This document shows positions 33,054-41,934 of a stretch of DNA of 64,000 nucleotides, piece by piece (position 1 is the first letter of the stretch; each line of letters starts with the position of its first letter). The notes beneath the pieces were generated by a model. The model made no database searches. It saw only the letters and a list, made by a program, of their open reading frames with translations, and had not been told where the DNA came from. The stretch lies in the NCBI RefSeq assembly GCF_002939385.1, contig NZ_MULI01000035.1, positions 1-64,000 of the forward strand, in the 5' to 3' direction. This DNA is from Streptomyces sp. MH60 (GTDB lineage: Bacteria; Actinomycetota; Actinomycetes; Streptomycetales; Streptomycetaceae). Both the position numbers and the translations under genes were made by a program.

Positions 33054-33641
33054 TCAGACGGTAGAGGGAGGCAGCGGCAACGGCAGCCCGGGGAGGCCGT
33101 CGATGCTGGAGGCGATGTGCTCCTTCTTGGTGAAGTACGCGCTGAGCGAGGCGTCGTCCTCCCGCGCGAACCGCTTGCCGTGCAGGTCCCGGTCGCTCTC
33201 GTAGGCCATGAAGGGGACGGCGTACCCGCAGGTGTCCCGGATGAGTTCGGCGCTCACGACGATGACCGCGCGCAGTCCGTGCACGGTGGGGTCGATGTCC
33301 GGGAAGTGCGTGAGCAGCTCCGGGAAGCGGGCGTCGTCGCGGAAGACCGGCTCGCCGCGGCCGTGCACCCGCACGATGTTCGGCGGGCCCTGGAAGGCGC
33401 ACCACATCAGGGTGATCCGCCCGTTCTCCCGCAGGTGGGCGATGGTCTCCGCGTTGGAACCCGCGAAGTCGAGGTAGGCCACGGTCAGTTCGTCGAGCAC
33501 CGCGAAGCAGCCCGTGAGGCCCTTGGGGGACAGGTTGACCGTGCCGTCGCCGGCCAGGGGAGCGGTGGCGGTGAAGAAGAGGGGCTGCGCCTCGATGAAG
33601 GTGCGGAGTCTGCCGTCTATGCGCTCATAAGTCTTTCCCAT
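33054..33641 (-). CDS. Pyridoxamine 5'-phosphate oxidase-fold protein
   Basis: This 195-residue protein has a split-barrel flavin-binding fold: LRTFIEAQPLFFTATAPLAG, VNLSPKGLTGCFAVLDELT, YLDFAGSNAETIAHLRENGR and ITLMWCAFQGPPNIVRVHGRG. These are standard for PPOX-class proteins, which bind FMN or F420. True PdxH signatures are missing, so a role in flavin- or F420-dependent reduction is more likely. The ATG lies 119 nt from the divergent argH start and so shares its control region. It precedes the L,D-transpeptidase gene by 3 nt. Confidence 0.85.
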   Translation of the reverse strand: MGKTYERIDGRLRTFIEAQPLFFTATAPLAGDGTVNLSPKGLTGCFAVLDELTVAYLDFAGSNAETIAHLRENGRITLMWCAFQGPPNIVRVHGRGEPVFRDDARFPELLTHFPDIDPTVHGLRAVIVVSAELIRDTCGYAVPFMAYESDRDLHGKRFAREDDASLSAYFTKKEHIASSIDGLPGLPLPLPPSTV

Positions 33642-33693
33642 GTCTAACGATTATGGGGGCGCGGGACGCGGTAGGCGGCACCAACCTGCAAGA

Positions 33694-33729
33694 TTGACGA
33701 ATCATGCAGAGTTCTGCATACTCATGCAG
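33694..33729 (+). promoter_or_regulatory. argH promoter with double ArgR-type operator
   Basis: TTGACG (33694-33699), 17 nt and CATACT (33717-33722) form the promoter. Over it lie three alternating half-sites: ATGCAG (33704-33709), CTGCAT (33714-33719) and ATGCAG (33724-33729), each 4 nt apart. These make two overlapping perfect 6-4-6 palindromes that share the middle half-site. ArgR repression is inferred from the arg context and the similar site before argC. Confidence 0.7.
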
Positions 33730-33760
33730 GACAGTGATCGTACGGTGAGGAGCGACCCAA

Positions 33761-35188
33761 GTGAGCAGCAACAGCGGTGACGTCCGGCTCTGGGGCGGCC
33801 GTTTCGCCGACGGTCCCGCCGAGGCCCTGGCCAAGCTGTCCGCGTCCGTCCACTTCGACTGGCGGCTCGCGCCCTACGACATCGCCGGTTCCCGCGCCCA
33901 CGCGCGCGTGCTGCACAAGGCCGGGCTGCTCACCGAGGACGAGCTGACCCGGATGATCGCCGGGCTCGACCGGCTGGAGGCGGACGTCGCCGACGGCTCC
34001 TTCACCGGCACCATCGCCGACGAGGACGTCCACACGGCCCTGGAGCGCGGGCTGCTGGAGCGCCTCGGTCCGGACCTCGGCGGCAAGCTGCGCGCCGGCC
34101 GGTCCCGCAACGACCAGGTGGCGACCCTCTTCCGGATGTACCTGCGGGACCACGCCAGGACCGTCGGCTCGCTGATCGCCGACCTCCAGGACGCGCTGAT
34201 CGGCCTCGCCGAGGCCCACCCGGACGTGGCCATGCCCGGCCGCACCCACCTCCAGCACGCCCAGCCGGTGCTCTTCGCCCACCACGTGCTCGCCCACGCC
34301 CAGGCGCTGGGCCGGGACGCGGAGCGGCTGCGCCAGTGGGACGAGCGCACGGCCGTCTCCCCGTACGGCTCGGGCGCGCTCGCGGGCAGCAGCCTCGGCC
34401 TGGACCCGGAGGCCGTCGCCCGCGACCTGGGCTTCGAGCACGGCAGCGCCGGCAACTCCATCGACGGGACGGCCTCGCGCGACTTCGTCGCCGAGTTCGC
34501 CTTCATCACCGCGATGATCGGCGTGAACGTGTCCCGGATCGCCGAGGAGATCATCATCTGGAACACGAAGGAGTTCTCCTTCGTCACCCTGCACGACGCC
34601 TTCTCCACCGGCTCCTCGATCATGCCGCAGAAGAAGAACCCGGACATCGCCGAGCTGGCCCGCGGCAAGTCCGGCCGGCTGATCGGCAACCTGACCGGCC
34701 TGATGGCCACCCTCAAGGCCCTCCCGCTCGCGTACAACCGCGACCTCCAGGAGGACAAGGAGCCGGTCTTCGACTCCATCGACCAGCTGGAGATCCTGCT
34801 CCCCGCCTTCACCGGCATGATGGCCACCCTCACCGTGCACCGCGAGCGGATGGAGGAGCTGGCCCCGGCCGGGTTCTCGCTGGCCACCGACATCGCCGAG
34901 TGGCTGGTCAAGCAGGGCGTGCCGTTCCGGGTCGCGCACGAGGTGGCCGGCGAGTGCGTGAAGGTCGCCGAGGCCGACGGCAAGGAGCTGGACGAGCTGA
35001 CCGACGAGCAGTTCGCCAAGATCTCCGAGCACCTCACCCCCGAGGTGCGCACCGTGCTCAACGTCCCCGGCGCCCTCGCCTCCCGCGACGGCCGCGGTGG
35101 TACGGCGCCCAGCGCGGTCGCCGTCCAGCTCGCCGAGGTGAAGGCGGACGTGGCGGCCCAGCACGCCTGGGCGGACGCCAAGAAGTAG
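33761..35188 (+). CDS. argH: Argininosuccinate lyase
   Basis: ArgH splits argininosuccinate into arginine and fumarate, the final step. The 475-residue protein has the N-terminal LWGGRFADGPAEALAKLSAS, the substrate-binding KLRAGRSRNDQVATLFRMYL, PGRTHLQHAQPV, and the superfamily signature GSSIMPQKKNPDIAELARG. It starts with GTG and has AGGAG about 13 nt upstream. It is separated from argCJBDR by about 4.7 kb and has its own ArgR-type control region. argG, the preceding step, is not in the window. Confidence 0.97.
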   Translation: MSSNSGDVRLWGGRFADGPAEALAKLSASVHFDWRLAPYDIAGSRAHARVLHKAGLLTEDELTRMIAGLDRLEADVADGSFTGTIADEDVHTALERGLLERLGPDLGGKLRAGRSRNDQVATLFRMYLRDHARTVGSLIADLQDALIGLAEAHPDVAMPGRTHLQHAQPVLFAHHVLAHAQALGRDAERLRQWDERTAVSPYGSGALAGSSLGLDPEAVARDLGFEHGSAGNSIDGTASRDFVAEFAFITAMIGVNVSRIAEEIIIWNTKEFSFVTLHDAFSTGSSIMPQKKNPDIAELARGKSGRLIGNLTGLMATLKALPLAYNRDLQEDKEPVFDSIDQLEILLPAFTGMMATLTVHRERMEELAPAGFSLATDIAEWLVKQGVPFRVAHEVAGECVKVAEADGKELDELTDEQFAKISEHLTPEVRTVLNVPGALASRDGRGGTAPSAVAVQLAEVKADVAAQHAWADAKK

Positions 35189-35289
35189 CAGCCGGAGGGA
35201 CAGCCGGTGTGTCCGAGGGGCATCGCGGTTACGTTGGTCAACAGCTCGGCAGCTCAACCGCTTCAGCAGTCGACCGAACGGAGCCCGCG

Positions 35290-36261
35290 ATGCCCTTCGC
35301 CCGCCTGGCCACAGCAACGACCCCGACCTGCCACATCGGCCTCGGTCTCGCCGCCGTCGGGCGCCCCGGCTACATCAACCTCGGCCGCGACCGTGACCTC
35401 GGAGCGGACCGCACCGTCGAGGCGCTGCGCGAACGCACCCACGACCTCCTCGACGCCGCCTACGCGCAGGGCGTGCGCTACTTCGACGCGGCCCGCTCCT
35501 ACGGCCGTTCGGAGGAGTTCCTGGCCGGCTGGCTCCGGGACCGCCCCGACGTCGACGACGTGGTCGTCGGCAGCAAGTGGGGCTACACCTACACCGCCGA
35601 CTGGTCCACCGACGCCGAGCAGCACGAGGTCAAGGACCACGGCGTCGCGACCTACGACCGCCAGCGCGCCGAGACCGACGCCCTGCTCGGCGACCGGCTC
35701 GACCTCTACCAGATCCACTCGCTCACCCCGGACAGCCCCGCCCTCACCGACAAGGAACTGCACGCCAGGCTGGCCGAGGCCGCCGCGCAGGGCAGCACCG
35801 TCGGCTTCTCCACCAGCGGCCCCGCCCAGGCCGAGGCCATCCGTGCCGCGCTCGCCGTGACCGTCGACGGCGAGCCCCTCTTCCGCACCGTCCAGTCGAC
35901 GTACAACGCGCTGGAGACCTCCGCCGGACCCGCGCTGGCCGAGGCGCACGAGGCCGGGCTCGCGGTGATCGTCAAGGAGGGCATGGCCAACGGCCGCCTC
36001 GCGGAGCCGCACGCGCCGGACGTCCTGAGGGCCATCGCCGAGGAGACGGCCCTCGGCTGCGACGCGGTCGCCCTCGCCCTGATCCTGCGGCAGCCCTGGG
36101 CCGGCGTCGTCCTGTCCGGCGCGGCGACGGTCAACCAGCTCGGCTCGAACCTGCACGCCGCCGTGGTCGACCTCGACGACGACCAGGTGGCCCGCCTCGA
36201 AGTACTCACCGAGGACCCGCACGCCTACTGGGAGCGCCGCGGGCAGCTGCCCTGGCACTGA
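35290..36261 (+). CDS. Aldo/keto reductase
   Basis: This is a 323-residue NADPH-dependent (beta/alpha)8 barrel. The catalytic tetrad can be placed: Asp in YFDAARSYG, Tyr in the same motif, Lys in VVVGSKWGYTY, and His in LYQIHSLTPDSP. The cofactor region near LILRQPWAGVVLSGAATVNQL is present. The substrate is unknown. The ATG lies 101 nt after argH and follows an ACGGAG-like ribosome binding site. It is transcribed in the same direction, possibly from its own promoter. Confidence 0.9.
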   Translation: MPFARLATATTPTCHIGLGLAAVGRPGYINLGRDRDLGADRTVEALRERTHDLLDAAYAQGVRYFDAARSYGRSEEFLAGWLRDRPDVDDVVVGSKWGYTYTADWSTDAEQHEVKDHGVATYDRQRAETDALLGDRLDLYQIHSLTPDSPALTDKELHARLAEAAAQGSTVGFSTSGPAQAEAIRAALAVTVDGEPLFRTVQSTYNALETSAGPALAEAHEAGLAVIVKEGMANGRLAEPHAPDVLRAIAEETALGCDAVALALILRQPWAGVVLSGAATVNQLGSNLHAAVVDLDDDQVARLEVLTEDPHAYWERRGQLPWH

Positions 36262-36318
36262 GCCGCCTCCCCGCTGAACCCGTGACCGCCCCGAGAGGTG
36301 AGTCACACATGCCCGGCA

Positions 36319-36336
36319 TGAGACATGAATGTCTCA
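36319..36336. promoter_or_regulatory. Palindromic operator before the TetR/MFS pair
   Basis: TGAGACAT-GA-ATGTCTCA is a perfect 18-bp palindrome (8-2-8). A further half-site, TGTCTCA, lies at 36350-36356 and runs into the start codon. Between them is a -10-like TATCGT (36344-36349), so a bound repressor would block the promoter. Autoregulation by the TetR protein is inferred. Confidence 0.75.
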
Positions 36337-36355
36337 GGTGGGTTATCGTTGTCTC

Positions 36356-36906
36356 ATGGCCGTCGATCGTGAACAGGTACTGCGCAGCGCCGCGGCCCTG
36401 CTGACCCGCAAATCCACCGCGACCATGGACGAGGTCGCCAGGGCCGCCGGCCTCAGCCGGGCCACCCTGCACCGGCACTTCGCCGGGCGCGACGCCCTCG
36501 TCCGCGCGCTGGAGTCGCTGGGCATCGCCGAGTGCGGGCCGCCCTCGCGGCGGCCCGCACCGACGAGGGCCCGGCGGCCGACGCGGTGCGCCGGCTGGTC
36601 CGCGCGATGGAACCCTCCGCCGGTCTGCTCGCCTTCCTCTACACCGAGAACCAGCTGTTCGAGGGCGAGGAGCAGAACGAGGGCTGGGCCCGCATCGACG
36701 CCGGTCTCACCGCGCTGTTCCGCAGGGGCCAGGAGAGCGGCGAGTTCCGCATCGACCTCACGCCCGCCTGGCTCACCGAGGCGCTGTACGGCCTGCTGGC
36801 CTCCGGCGCCTGGGCGGTGGCCGAGGGCCGCGTGGCCCGCAACGACTTCACCCACATGATCGTCGAGCTGCTGCTCGGCGGCGCGCTCCGGAGAGAGGAA
36901 CCATGA
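36356..36906 (+). pseudogene. TetR/AcrR family regulator, split by a -1 frameshift
   Basis: The first frame encodes a normal TetR HTH domain (DREQVLRSAAALLTRKSTAT, AGLSRATLHRHFAGRDALVR) up to about residue 58 (LGIAE). The normal ligand-binding domain then continues in another frame from about 36532 (RAALAAARTDEGPAADAVRR through to LLLGGALRREEP). One base appears to be missing in CGAGTGCGGG (36529-36538). The first frame runs on to 36859 with Arg/Pro/Ser-rich shadow sequence. The C-terminal frame ends in an ATGA overlap with the MFS gene. This is either a mutation, a sequencing error, or programmed -1 frameshifting. The mRNA looks leaderless. Confidence 0.8.
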
Positions 36907-38396
36907 ACCGCACCCTGCAGCCGGCCCACCCGACCGAGGCGGTGAAGCGCCCCGGCCGCTGGCTGGCGCTCTCCGTCCTGGTGCTGGCCGTGCTGCTGGT
37001 GGCCGTCGACGCGACCGTACTCGGTCTCGCGACCCCCTACATCAGCGAGGACCTCGCGCCCTCCGGCACCCAGCTGCTCTGGATCGGCGACGTCTACTCC
37101 TTCGTCATCGCCGGGCTGCTCGTCTCCATGGGCAGCCTCGGCGACCGCATCGGACGCAAGCGGATCCTGCTCCTCGGCGCCACCGCGTTCGGCGCGATCT
37201 CCGTCCTCAACGCCTACGCCCACACCCCCGAGGTGATGATCCTCGCCCGGGCCCTGCTCGGCGTCGCGGGCGCCACCCTGATGCCCGCCACCCTGGCCCT
37301 GATCCGCAACCTCTTCCACGACCCGCGCGAACGCAGTCTCGCCGTCGGCATCTGGGGCGCGGCCGCCTCCGCCGGCGCGGCGGTCGGTCCGGTCGTCGGC
37401 GGGTTCCTGCTGGAGCACTTCTGGTGGGGCTCCGTCTTCCTGATCAATCTGCCCGTGATGGCCGTCCTGGTCGTCGTCGGCGTGAAACTGCTGCCCGAGT
37501 CCCGCAACCCGAACCCGGGCCCCTGGGACCTGTCCAGCGTCTCCCTGTCCCTGATCGGCATGGTCGGAGTCGTGTACGCGGTCAAGGAGACCGCCGCCCA
37601 CGGGTTCGCCTGGGCCCCGCTCGCCGCGGGTCTGCTGGGCGCCGCCGCGCTCTACGGCTTCGTCCGCCGCCAGCTGACCATGCCGGTCCCGCTGCTCGAC
37701 ATGCGGCTGTTCCGCAATCGCGGCTTCAGCGGTGCGGTCCTGGCCGACCTGCTGACCATCCTGGGCCTGTCGGGGCTGGTGTTCTTCCTCTCCCAGTACC
37801 TGCAACTCGTCCAGGGCAGGCGGCCGTTCGAGGCGGGCCTGGCCGAACTGCCCGCCGCCGTCGGCGCGGTGGTGGCCGGTCTGATCGCGGGCCGCGCGGC
37901 CCGGCGCTTCTCGGTCCGTGCCGTGGTCTCCGGCGGACTCGCCGCCGTCGGTCTCGCCCTCGCCGCGCTGACCGTCATCGGCCAGCACACCGGCTATCCG
38001 CTGCTCGGCGCGGCCCTGCTGGTCGACGTGATCCTCTCCAGCGTGCCCGGGGAACAGGCGGGCGCCGCCTCCGCGGTCTCCGAGACGGCGTACGAACTCG
38101 GCGCCGCCCTCGGCATCGCGGTGCTCGGCTCCATCGTCACCGGCGTCTACCGGGACTTCACCGGACCCGCCGGCACCCCGGACGCGGCCCACGAGTCACT
38201 GGGCGGTGCGGTGGAGGCCGCCGCGGGACTCCCGGCGGCCACCCGTGAGGCGCTCCTGGACTCCGCCCGGCAGGCCTTCGTCGACGGCCTGACCCTCGCG
38301 GCGGGCGTCGGCGCCGCCGTGCTCCTGGCCGCCGCCGCGGCGTCCTGGTACCTGCTGCGGGGCCAGCGCCTGGAGGACGGGGTGGAACACCCGTAG
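36903..38396 (+). CDS. MFS drug exporter, DHA2 (14-helix) family
   Basis: This 497-residue membrane protein has about 14 helices. The MFS motif A, GSLGDRIGRKRILLLGA, lies between helices 2 and 3, and motif C, GAAASAGAAVGPVVGGFLLE, lies in helix 5; both are typical of EmrB/QacA-type proton antiporters. The substrate is unknown, and structurally diverse lipophilic cations or antibiotics are usual. The ATG overlaps the TGA of the TetR C-terminal frame, so the pump is translationally coupled to the regulator and probably repressed by it. A strong terminator follows. Confidence 0.92.
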   Translation: MNRTLQPAHPTEAVKRPGRWLALSVLVLAVLLVAVDATVLGLATPYISEDLAPSGTQLLWIGDVYSFVIAGLLVSMGSLGDRIGRKRILLLGATAFGAISVLNAYAHTPEVMILARALLGVAGATLMPATLALIRNLFHDPRERSLAVGIWGAAASAGAAVGPVVGGFLLEHFWWGSVFLINLPVMAVLVVVGVKLLPESRNPNPGPWDLSSVSLSLIGMVGVVYAVKETAAHGFAWAPLAAGLLGAAALYGFVRRQLTMPVPLLDMRLFRNRGFSGAVLADLLTILGLSGLVFFLSQYLQLVQGRRPFEAGLAELPAAVGAVVAGLIAGRAARRFSVRAVVSGGLAAVGLALAALTVIGQHTGYPLLGAALLVDVILSSVPGEQAGAASAVSETAYELGAALGIAVLGSIVTGVYRDFTGPAGTPDAAHESLGGAVEAAAGLPAATREALLDSARQAFVDGLTLAAGVGAAVLLAAAAASWYLLRGQRLEDGVEHP

Positions 38397-38412
38397 CCGC
38401 ACGGCACGGGAA

Positions 38413-38455
38413 CGCGATACGGCGGACCGCTCACCGAGCGGTCCGCCGTATCGCG
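38413..38455. terminator. Bidirectional terminator between MFS and acyltransferase genes
   Basis: This is a perfect 19-bp stem (38413-38431 with 38437-38455, starting CGCGATACGGCGG) with the 5-nt loop CACCG between two convergent genes. Confidence 0.9.
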
Positions 38456-38472
38456 CGGGCAGGTCCGCGGCG

Positions 38473-39195
38473 CTACGCCGCCTTCGCCTTGCTCGCGTAC
38501 ATGTCCACGTACTCCTGGCCGGACAGCCGCATGACCTCCGTCATCACGGAGTCGGTCACCGCCCGCAGGACGTAGCGGTCGCGGTCCATGCCCTCGTAGC
38601 GGGAGAACTCCATCGCCTCGCCGAAGCGGACCGTCACCCGGCCCGGCCGCGGCAGACCCGCGCCGCCCGGCTGAAGCTTGTCGGTGCCGATGACGGCGAA
38701 CGGCACGACCGGGGCGCCCGTCATCAGGGTGAGCCGGGCGATGCCGGTGCGGCCGCGGTAGAGGCGGCCGTCGGGGGAGCGGGTGCCCTCGGGATAGATG
38801 CCGAAGACGTGGCCCTCCTCCAGGATGCGGCGGCCGGTCATCAGGGCCGCCACCCCGCCCCGGCCGCCGTCCCGGTCGACCGGGACCATGCCGACCCCCG
38901 TGAAGAACCAGGCCATCAGCCGTCCCTTGAGGCCCTTGCCGGTGACGTACTCGTCCTTGCCGATGAAGAAGACCTGCCGGTCGCAGGCCAGGGGCATGAT
39001 CACCGAGTCGATGAAGGTGAGGTGATTGCCGGCCAGGATCACCGGACCGTCGCCCGGGATGTTCTCCACACCCTCCACCCGTGTGCGGAACATCAGGCGC
39101 ATGATCGGACCGAGCACTGCCTTGATGAACACGAAGCGGGACAACGGGCCCTCCGGTGTCGGGGATGCGGTATGAGTCTGTGCAGGTGAGGACAT
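38473..39195 (-). CDS. 1-acyl-glycerol-3-phosphate acyltransferase (PlsC family)
   Basis: This is a 240-residue membrane-associated acyltransferase. The catalytic NHLTFID (HX4D) is at about residues 57-63 and the glycerol-phosphate-binding YPEGTRSPDGRLYRGRTG at about 134-151. Such enzymes make phosphatidic acid from lysophosphatidate; a different acyl acceptor is possible. The ATG at 39195 has only a weak ribosome binding site, so the start is uncertain by some residues. It converges on the MFS gene. Confidence 0.88.
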   Translation of the reverse strand: MSSPAQTHTASPTPEGPLSRFVFIKAVLGPIMRLMFRTRVEGVENIPGDGPVILAGNHLTFIDSVIMPLACDRQVFFIGKDEYVTGKGLKGRLMAWFFTGVGMVPVDRDGGRGGVAALMTGRRILEEGHVFGIYPEGTRSPDGRLYRGRTGIARLTLMTGAPVVPFAVIGTDKLQPGGAGLPRPGRVTVRFGEAMEFSRYEGMDRDRYVLRAVTDSVMTEVMRLSGQEYVDMYASKAKAA

Positions 39196-39601
39196 TACTC
39201 GCGGCCCGGGGGGTCCCGCACCTCGGGTCACCCGGGTCTGGCACGACGTTGACGCGTGTTCACCTGCGGTGCGTGGGGGTCGCGCGGTGGCGACACCCAC
39301 GCCGGAATGTGAGGCAGGTCGCGCTCGCGAGGACCGGAGTCCCGGTCCGCGCCCCGCGGCCACGGGCCGGATCGAAGCACATACGGCCCGCGCGCCGGGT
39401 GAGGCGCGCCGCCCGGGTGCCGGCACCGAGCCCATGTCCTTCGCCTACCCCGCCACGTCGCCGCCAAGCCGACGGCGCGTCAGCCCTCCGCCCCCGCACG
39501 ACATCCCCGCGCACCCGCGTGTTCCGGCCGCGGTCTCCCGCTCGTCATGTACGCGCCCCTACGATCGGCGCGCACGGGACGGACAACGGCAGGAGGGCCC
39601 C
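39196..39601. other. Intergenic region between acyltransferase and GDPD genes
   Basis: There are about 400 nt between divergent genes. I see no supportable gene or RNA. A -10-like TACGAT (39560-39565) and the ribosome binding site GCAGGAGGG serve the downstream phosphodiesterase gene. An upstream in-frame extension of that gene exists but is Pro/Arg-rich shadow sequence. Confidence 0.5.
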
Positions 39602-40789
39602 ATGGGAACGCAGGAGTCGGACGAGCGGGCGGGCGGCGGCACCGGACGGCGGGCGCTCCTGGGCGCGGCGGTGCTCGGCGCGGGCGGAGCGGCACTGGGC
39701 CTGCCCGGCACGGCGAGAGCCGCCGGCACCCGGCACGGCGGCGGACACGGCGGCGGGGTCAAGAGCCTGCCCGTGCCGACCGTCATCGGTCACCGCGGCG
39801 CCAGCGGCTACCGCCCCGAGCACACCTTCGGCTCCTACGAGCTGGCCCTCGACCTGGGCGCCGACATCGTCGAGGCCGGCGACCTGGTCCCCACGAAGGA
39901 CGGTCACCTCGTCTGCCGGCACGAACCGGAGATCGGCGGCACCACGGACGTCGCCGACCACCCGGAGTTCGCCGACCGCAAGCGCACCAAACTGCTCGAC
40001 GGGGTCTCCACCACCGGCTGGTTCACCGAGGACTTCACCCTCGCCGAACTCAAGACGCTGCGCGCCACCGAGCGCATCCCGGCCAACCGCCCGCACAACA
40101 CCCTCTACGACGGCCGCTGGGAGATCCCCACCTTCGAGGAGGTGCTCCGCTGGCAGAACGAGCAGACCCGCAGGCGCGGCAAGCAGGTCTGGATCTACCC
40201 CGAGCTCAAGCACCCCACCTACTTCCGCAAGCTGGGCCTCGGCACGGAGGAGCGCCTGGCCCGGCTGCTGCGCACGTACGGCAAGGACCGGAAGAACTCG
40301 CCCGTCATCATCCAGTCCTTCGAGCCCACCAGCATCCAGCGGATGAACAAGCTGGTCGGCAACCCCCTCGCCGTCCTGCTGTCCGGCGCGAACAGCCGCC
40401 CCTGGGACTTCGTCGAGACCGGCGACCCGCGCACCACGGCCGACCTCGTCACGCCCGCGGGACTGAAGGAGATCGCCTCCTACGCGCAGGGCATCGGCCC
40501 GACCCTGGACCTGATCATCCCGAAGGACTCCGCCGGTCGGCTCACCGAGCCGACGACGCTGGTCCGCGACGCGCACCGGGCGGGCCTGATCCTGCACCCG
40601 TACACCATGCGCAACGAGAACCCCTTCCTGCCCGCGGACTTCCGCAAGGGCAGCGACCCCGACGCCTACGGCGACGTCTTCGGCGCGTTCCGGACGTACT
40701 TCGCCACCGGTATCGACGGCGTCTTCACCGACAACCCCGACACGGGTGTGCTGGCCCGCGAATCCTTCGTCAACGGCGTCAACAGCTGA
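39602..40789 (+). CDS. Tat-exported glycerophosphodiester phosphodiesterase
   Basis: This 395-residue GDPD cleaves glycerophosphodiesters to glycerol-3-phosphate and an alcohol outside the cell. A twin-arginine signal (about 17-40, GTGRRALLGAAVLGAGG) is followed by a barrel with VIGHRGASGYRPEHTFGSYE (catalytic HR), IVEAGDLVPTKDGHLVCRHE (Glu/Asp/His), PELKHPTYF and DGVFTDNPDTG. The size is that of GlpQ/UgpQ-like secreted enzymes. The ATG has the AGGAGGG ribosome binding site. A role in phosphate or glycerol salvage is inferred from the family. Confidence 0.93.
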   Translation: MGTQESDERAGGGTGRRALLGAAVLGAGGAALGLPGTARAAGTRHGGGHGGGVKSLPVPTVIGHRGASGYRPEHTFGSYELALDLGADIVEAGDLVPTKDGHLVCRHEPEIGGTTDVADHPEFADRKRTKLLDGVSTTGWFTEDFTLAELKTLRATERIPANRPHNTLYDGRWEIPTFEEVLRWQNEQTRRRGKQVWIYPELKHPTYFRKLGLGTEERLARLLRTYGKDRKNSPVIIQSFEPTSIQRMNKLVGNPLAVLLSGANSRPWDFVETGDPRTTADLVTPAGLKEIASYAQGIGPTLDLIIPKDSAGRLTEPTTLVRDAHRAGLILHPYTMRNENPFLPADFRKGSDPDAYGDVFGAFRTYFATGIDGVFTDNPDTGVLARESFVNGVNS

Positions 40790-40863
40790 GCCGGCACCCC
40801 CGGTTGGGGTGAGCTTCGGCCGTCCGGGCAACCCGCCGCCCGGGCGGCCGCGTCGACGTGCAT

Positions 40864-41364
40864 ATGACGCACGACCTGCTCACCTCCCTGCGCCCCCTGC
40901 TCACCGCCGAGGCCTCAGCCGAGGCATATGCGTCCGGAACCGAGCCCGGCGACCTGGAACAGGCGGTCTGGTTACGGCTGCTGGAACGCCTGGCGGCCGA
41001 CGGCCCGCCCCCCGACCCGCACCGCTGGCTGCGCAGCGCCGTCCGCACCGAGGTCCGCCGCACCCGCCGCACGGCCCGCAACGAGCGGCCGTACGGGACC
41101 GAACCCGCCGGTGTCGCCGAGTACGCCCACGAGCCCGAGCGGCTCGCGCTCGCCGCGGCCCGGCACCGCGCGCTGCGCGACGCCGTGCGCCGGCTGCCGG
41201 GCCGCTGCCCCCGTCTGATGGAGGCGCTGCTGTCACCCAGGGACCTCACATACCGGGAAATCGCGGGGGAGTTGGGTATCTCACAGGGCAGTCTTGGCCC
41301 GGAACGCTCCCGATGTCTGGGATGTCTGCGTCGATTGCTGACGCCGGAGGTTGCGGCCGGTTGA
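40864..41364 (+). CDS. Sigma-70 region-4-like protein
   Basis: This is a 166-residue cytosolic protein. The N-terminal half is a short helical part resembling sigma region 2 (DLEQAVWLRLLERLAADGPP, RWLRSAVRTEVRRTRR). The C-terminal half is a region-4 HTH: ALRDAVRRLPGRCPRLMEAL, then LTYREIAGELGISQGSLGPE and RSRCLGCLRRLL. It resembles ECF-type sigma factors, but region 2 is reduced. No anti-sigma gene is adjacent. The start is ATG 40864 or GTG 40858; neither has a clear ribosome binding site. Confidence 0.75.
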   Translation: MTHDLLTSLRPLLTAEASAEAYASGTEPGDLEQAVWLRLLERLAADGPPPDPHRWLRSAVRTEVRRTRRTARNERPYGTEPAGVAEYAHEPERLALAAARHRALRDAVRRLPGRCPRLMEALLSPRDLTYREIAGELGISQGSLGPERSRCLGCLRRLLTPEVAAG

Positions 41365-41421
41365 GGACGGGGATAGGAGTGGGGGACCACAGGTGATCAG
41401 GTGAGCGGGAGGCATGCGCAC

Positions 41422-41919
41422 ATGGGCATGAGCGTGACCATCTCGGCGGCGACCGAACAGGACGCCGAGCAGATCTTCCGGCTGCAGTACCTCTGCTTCC
41501 AGAGCGAGGCGGCGCTGTACGCCAACTACCGCATCGACCCGCTCGTCCAGACCCTGGACTCGGTGCGCGAAGAGGTCGCCGCCGACTGCGTCTTCGTGGC
41601 GCGGCTCGGCGACGAGGTCGTCGGCTCGGTGCGGGGGCGGGTGACCGAGGACGGGGCGGCGTCCATCGGCAAGCTCTGCGTCCACCCCCGCCTCCAGGGG
41701 CACGGCATCGGGGCCCGGCTGCTGCGGGCCGCCGAGTCCGCCCTGGCCGAGCAGCGCGGCGCCAAGCGGTTCCGGCTGTACACCGGGCACCGCAGCGAGG
41801 GCAACCTGCGGCTGTACCGCCGGGTCGGCTACGAGACGGTGGGCACCGCCGAGGGCACCGACGGCGTGCCCATGATCGTCCTGGAGAAGCCGGCGGAGAC
41901 GTACGCGACCACGGCCTGA
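41422..41919 (+). CDS. GNAT family N-acetyltransferase
   Basis: This 165-residue GCN5-like acetyltransferase contains the acetyl-CoA loop in LCVHPRLQGHGIGARLLRAA (Q/R-x-x-G-x-A/G) and the C-terminal KRFRLYTGHRSEGNLRLYRR. The substrate is unknown. ATG 41422 is favoured because GGGAGG lies 10 nt upstream; GTG 41401 and ATG 41428 are alternatives. It lies 57 nt downstream of the sigma-like gene in the same direction. Confidence 0.85.
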   Translation: MGMSVTISAATEQDAEQIFRLQYLCFQSEAALYANYRIDPLVQTLDSVREEVAADCVFVARLGDEVVGSVRGRVTEDGAASIGKLCVHPRLQGHGIGARLLRAAESALAEQRGAKRFRLYTGHRSEGNLRLYRRVGYETVGTAEGTDGVPMIVLEKPAETYATTA

Positions 41920-41934
41920 GCCGCCGCCGGGCCG

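Noticed and set aside
30048..33647. 1199-codon forward frame opposite the flavin-relay, L,D-transpeptidase and PPOX genes
   Set aside because: It is antisense to five genes with clear motifs; its length is due to the low stop frequency in high-GC DNA.
39269..39601. N-terminal extension of the GDPD
   Set aside because: It would put Pro/Arg-rich sequence before a clean Tat signal that has its own ribosome binding site.
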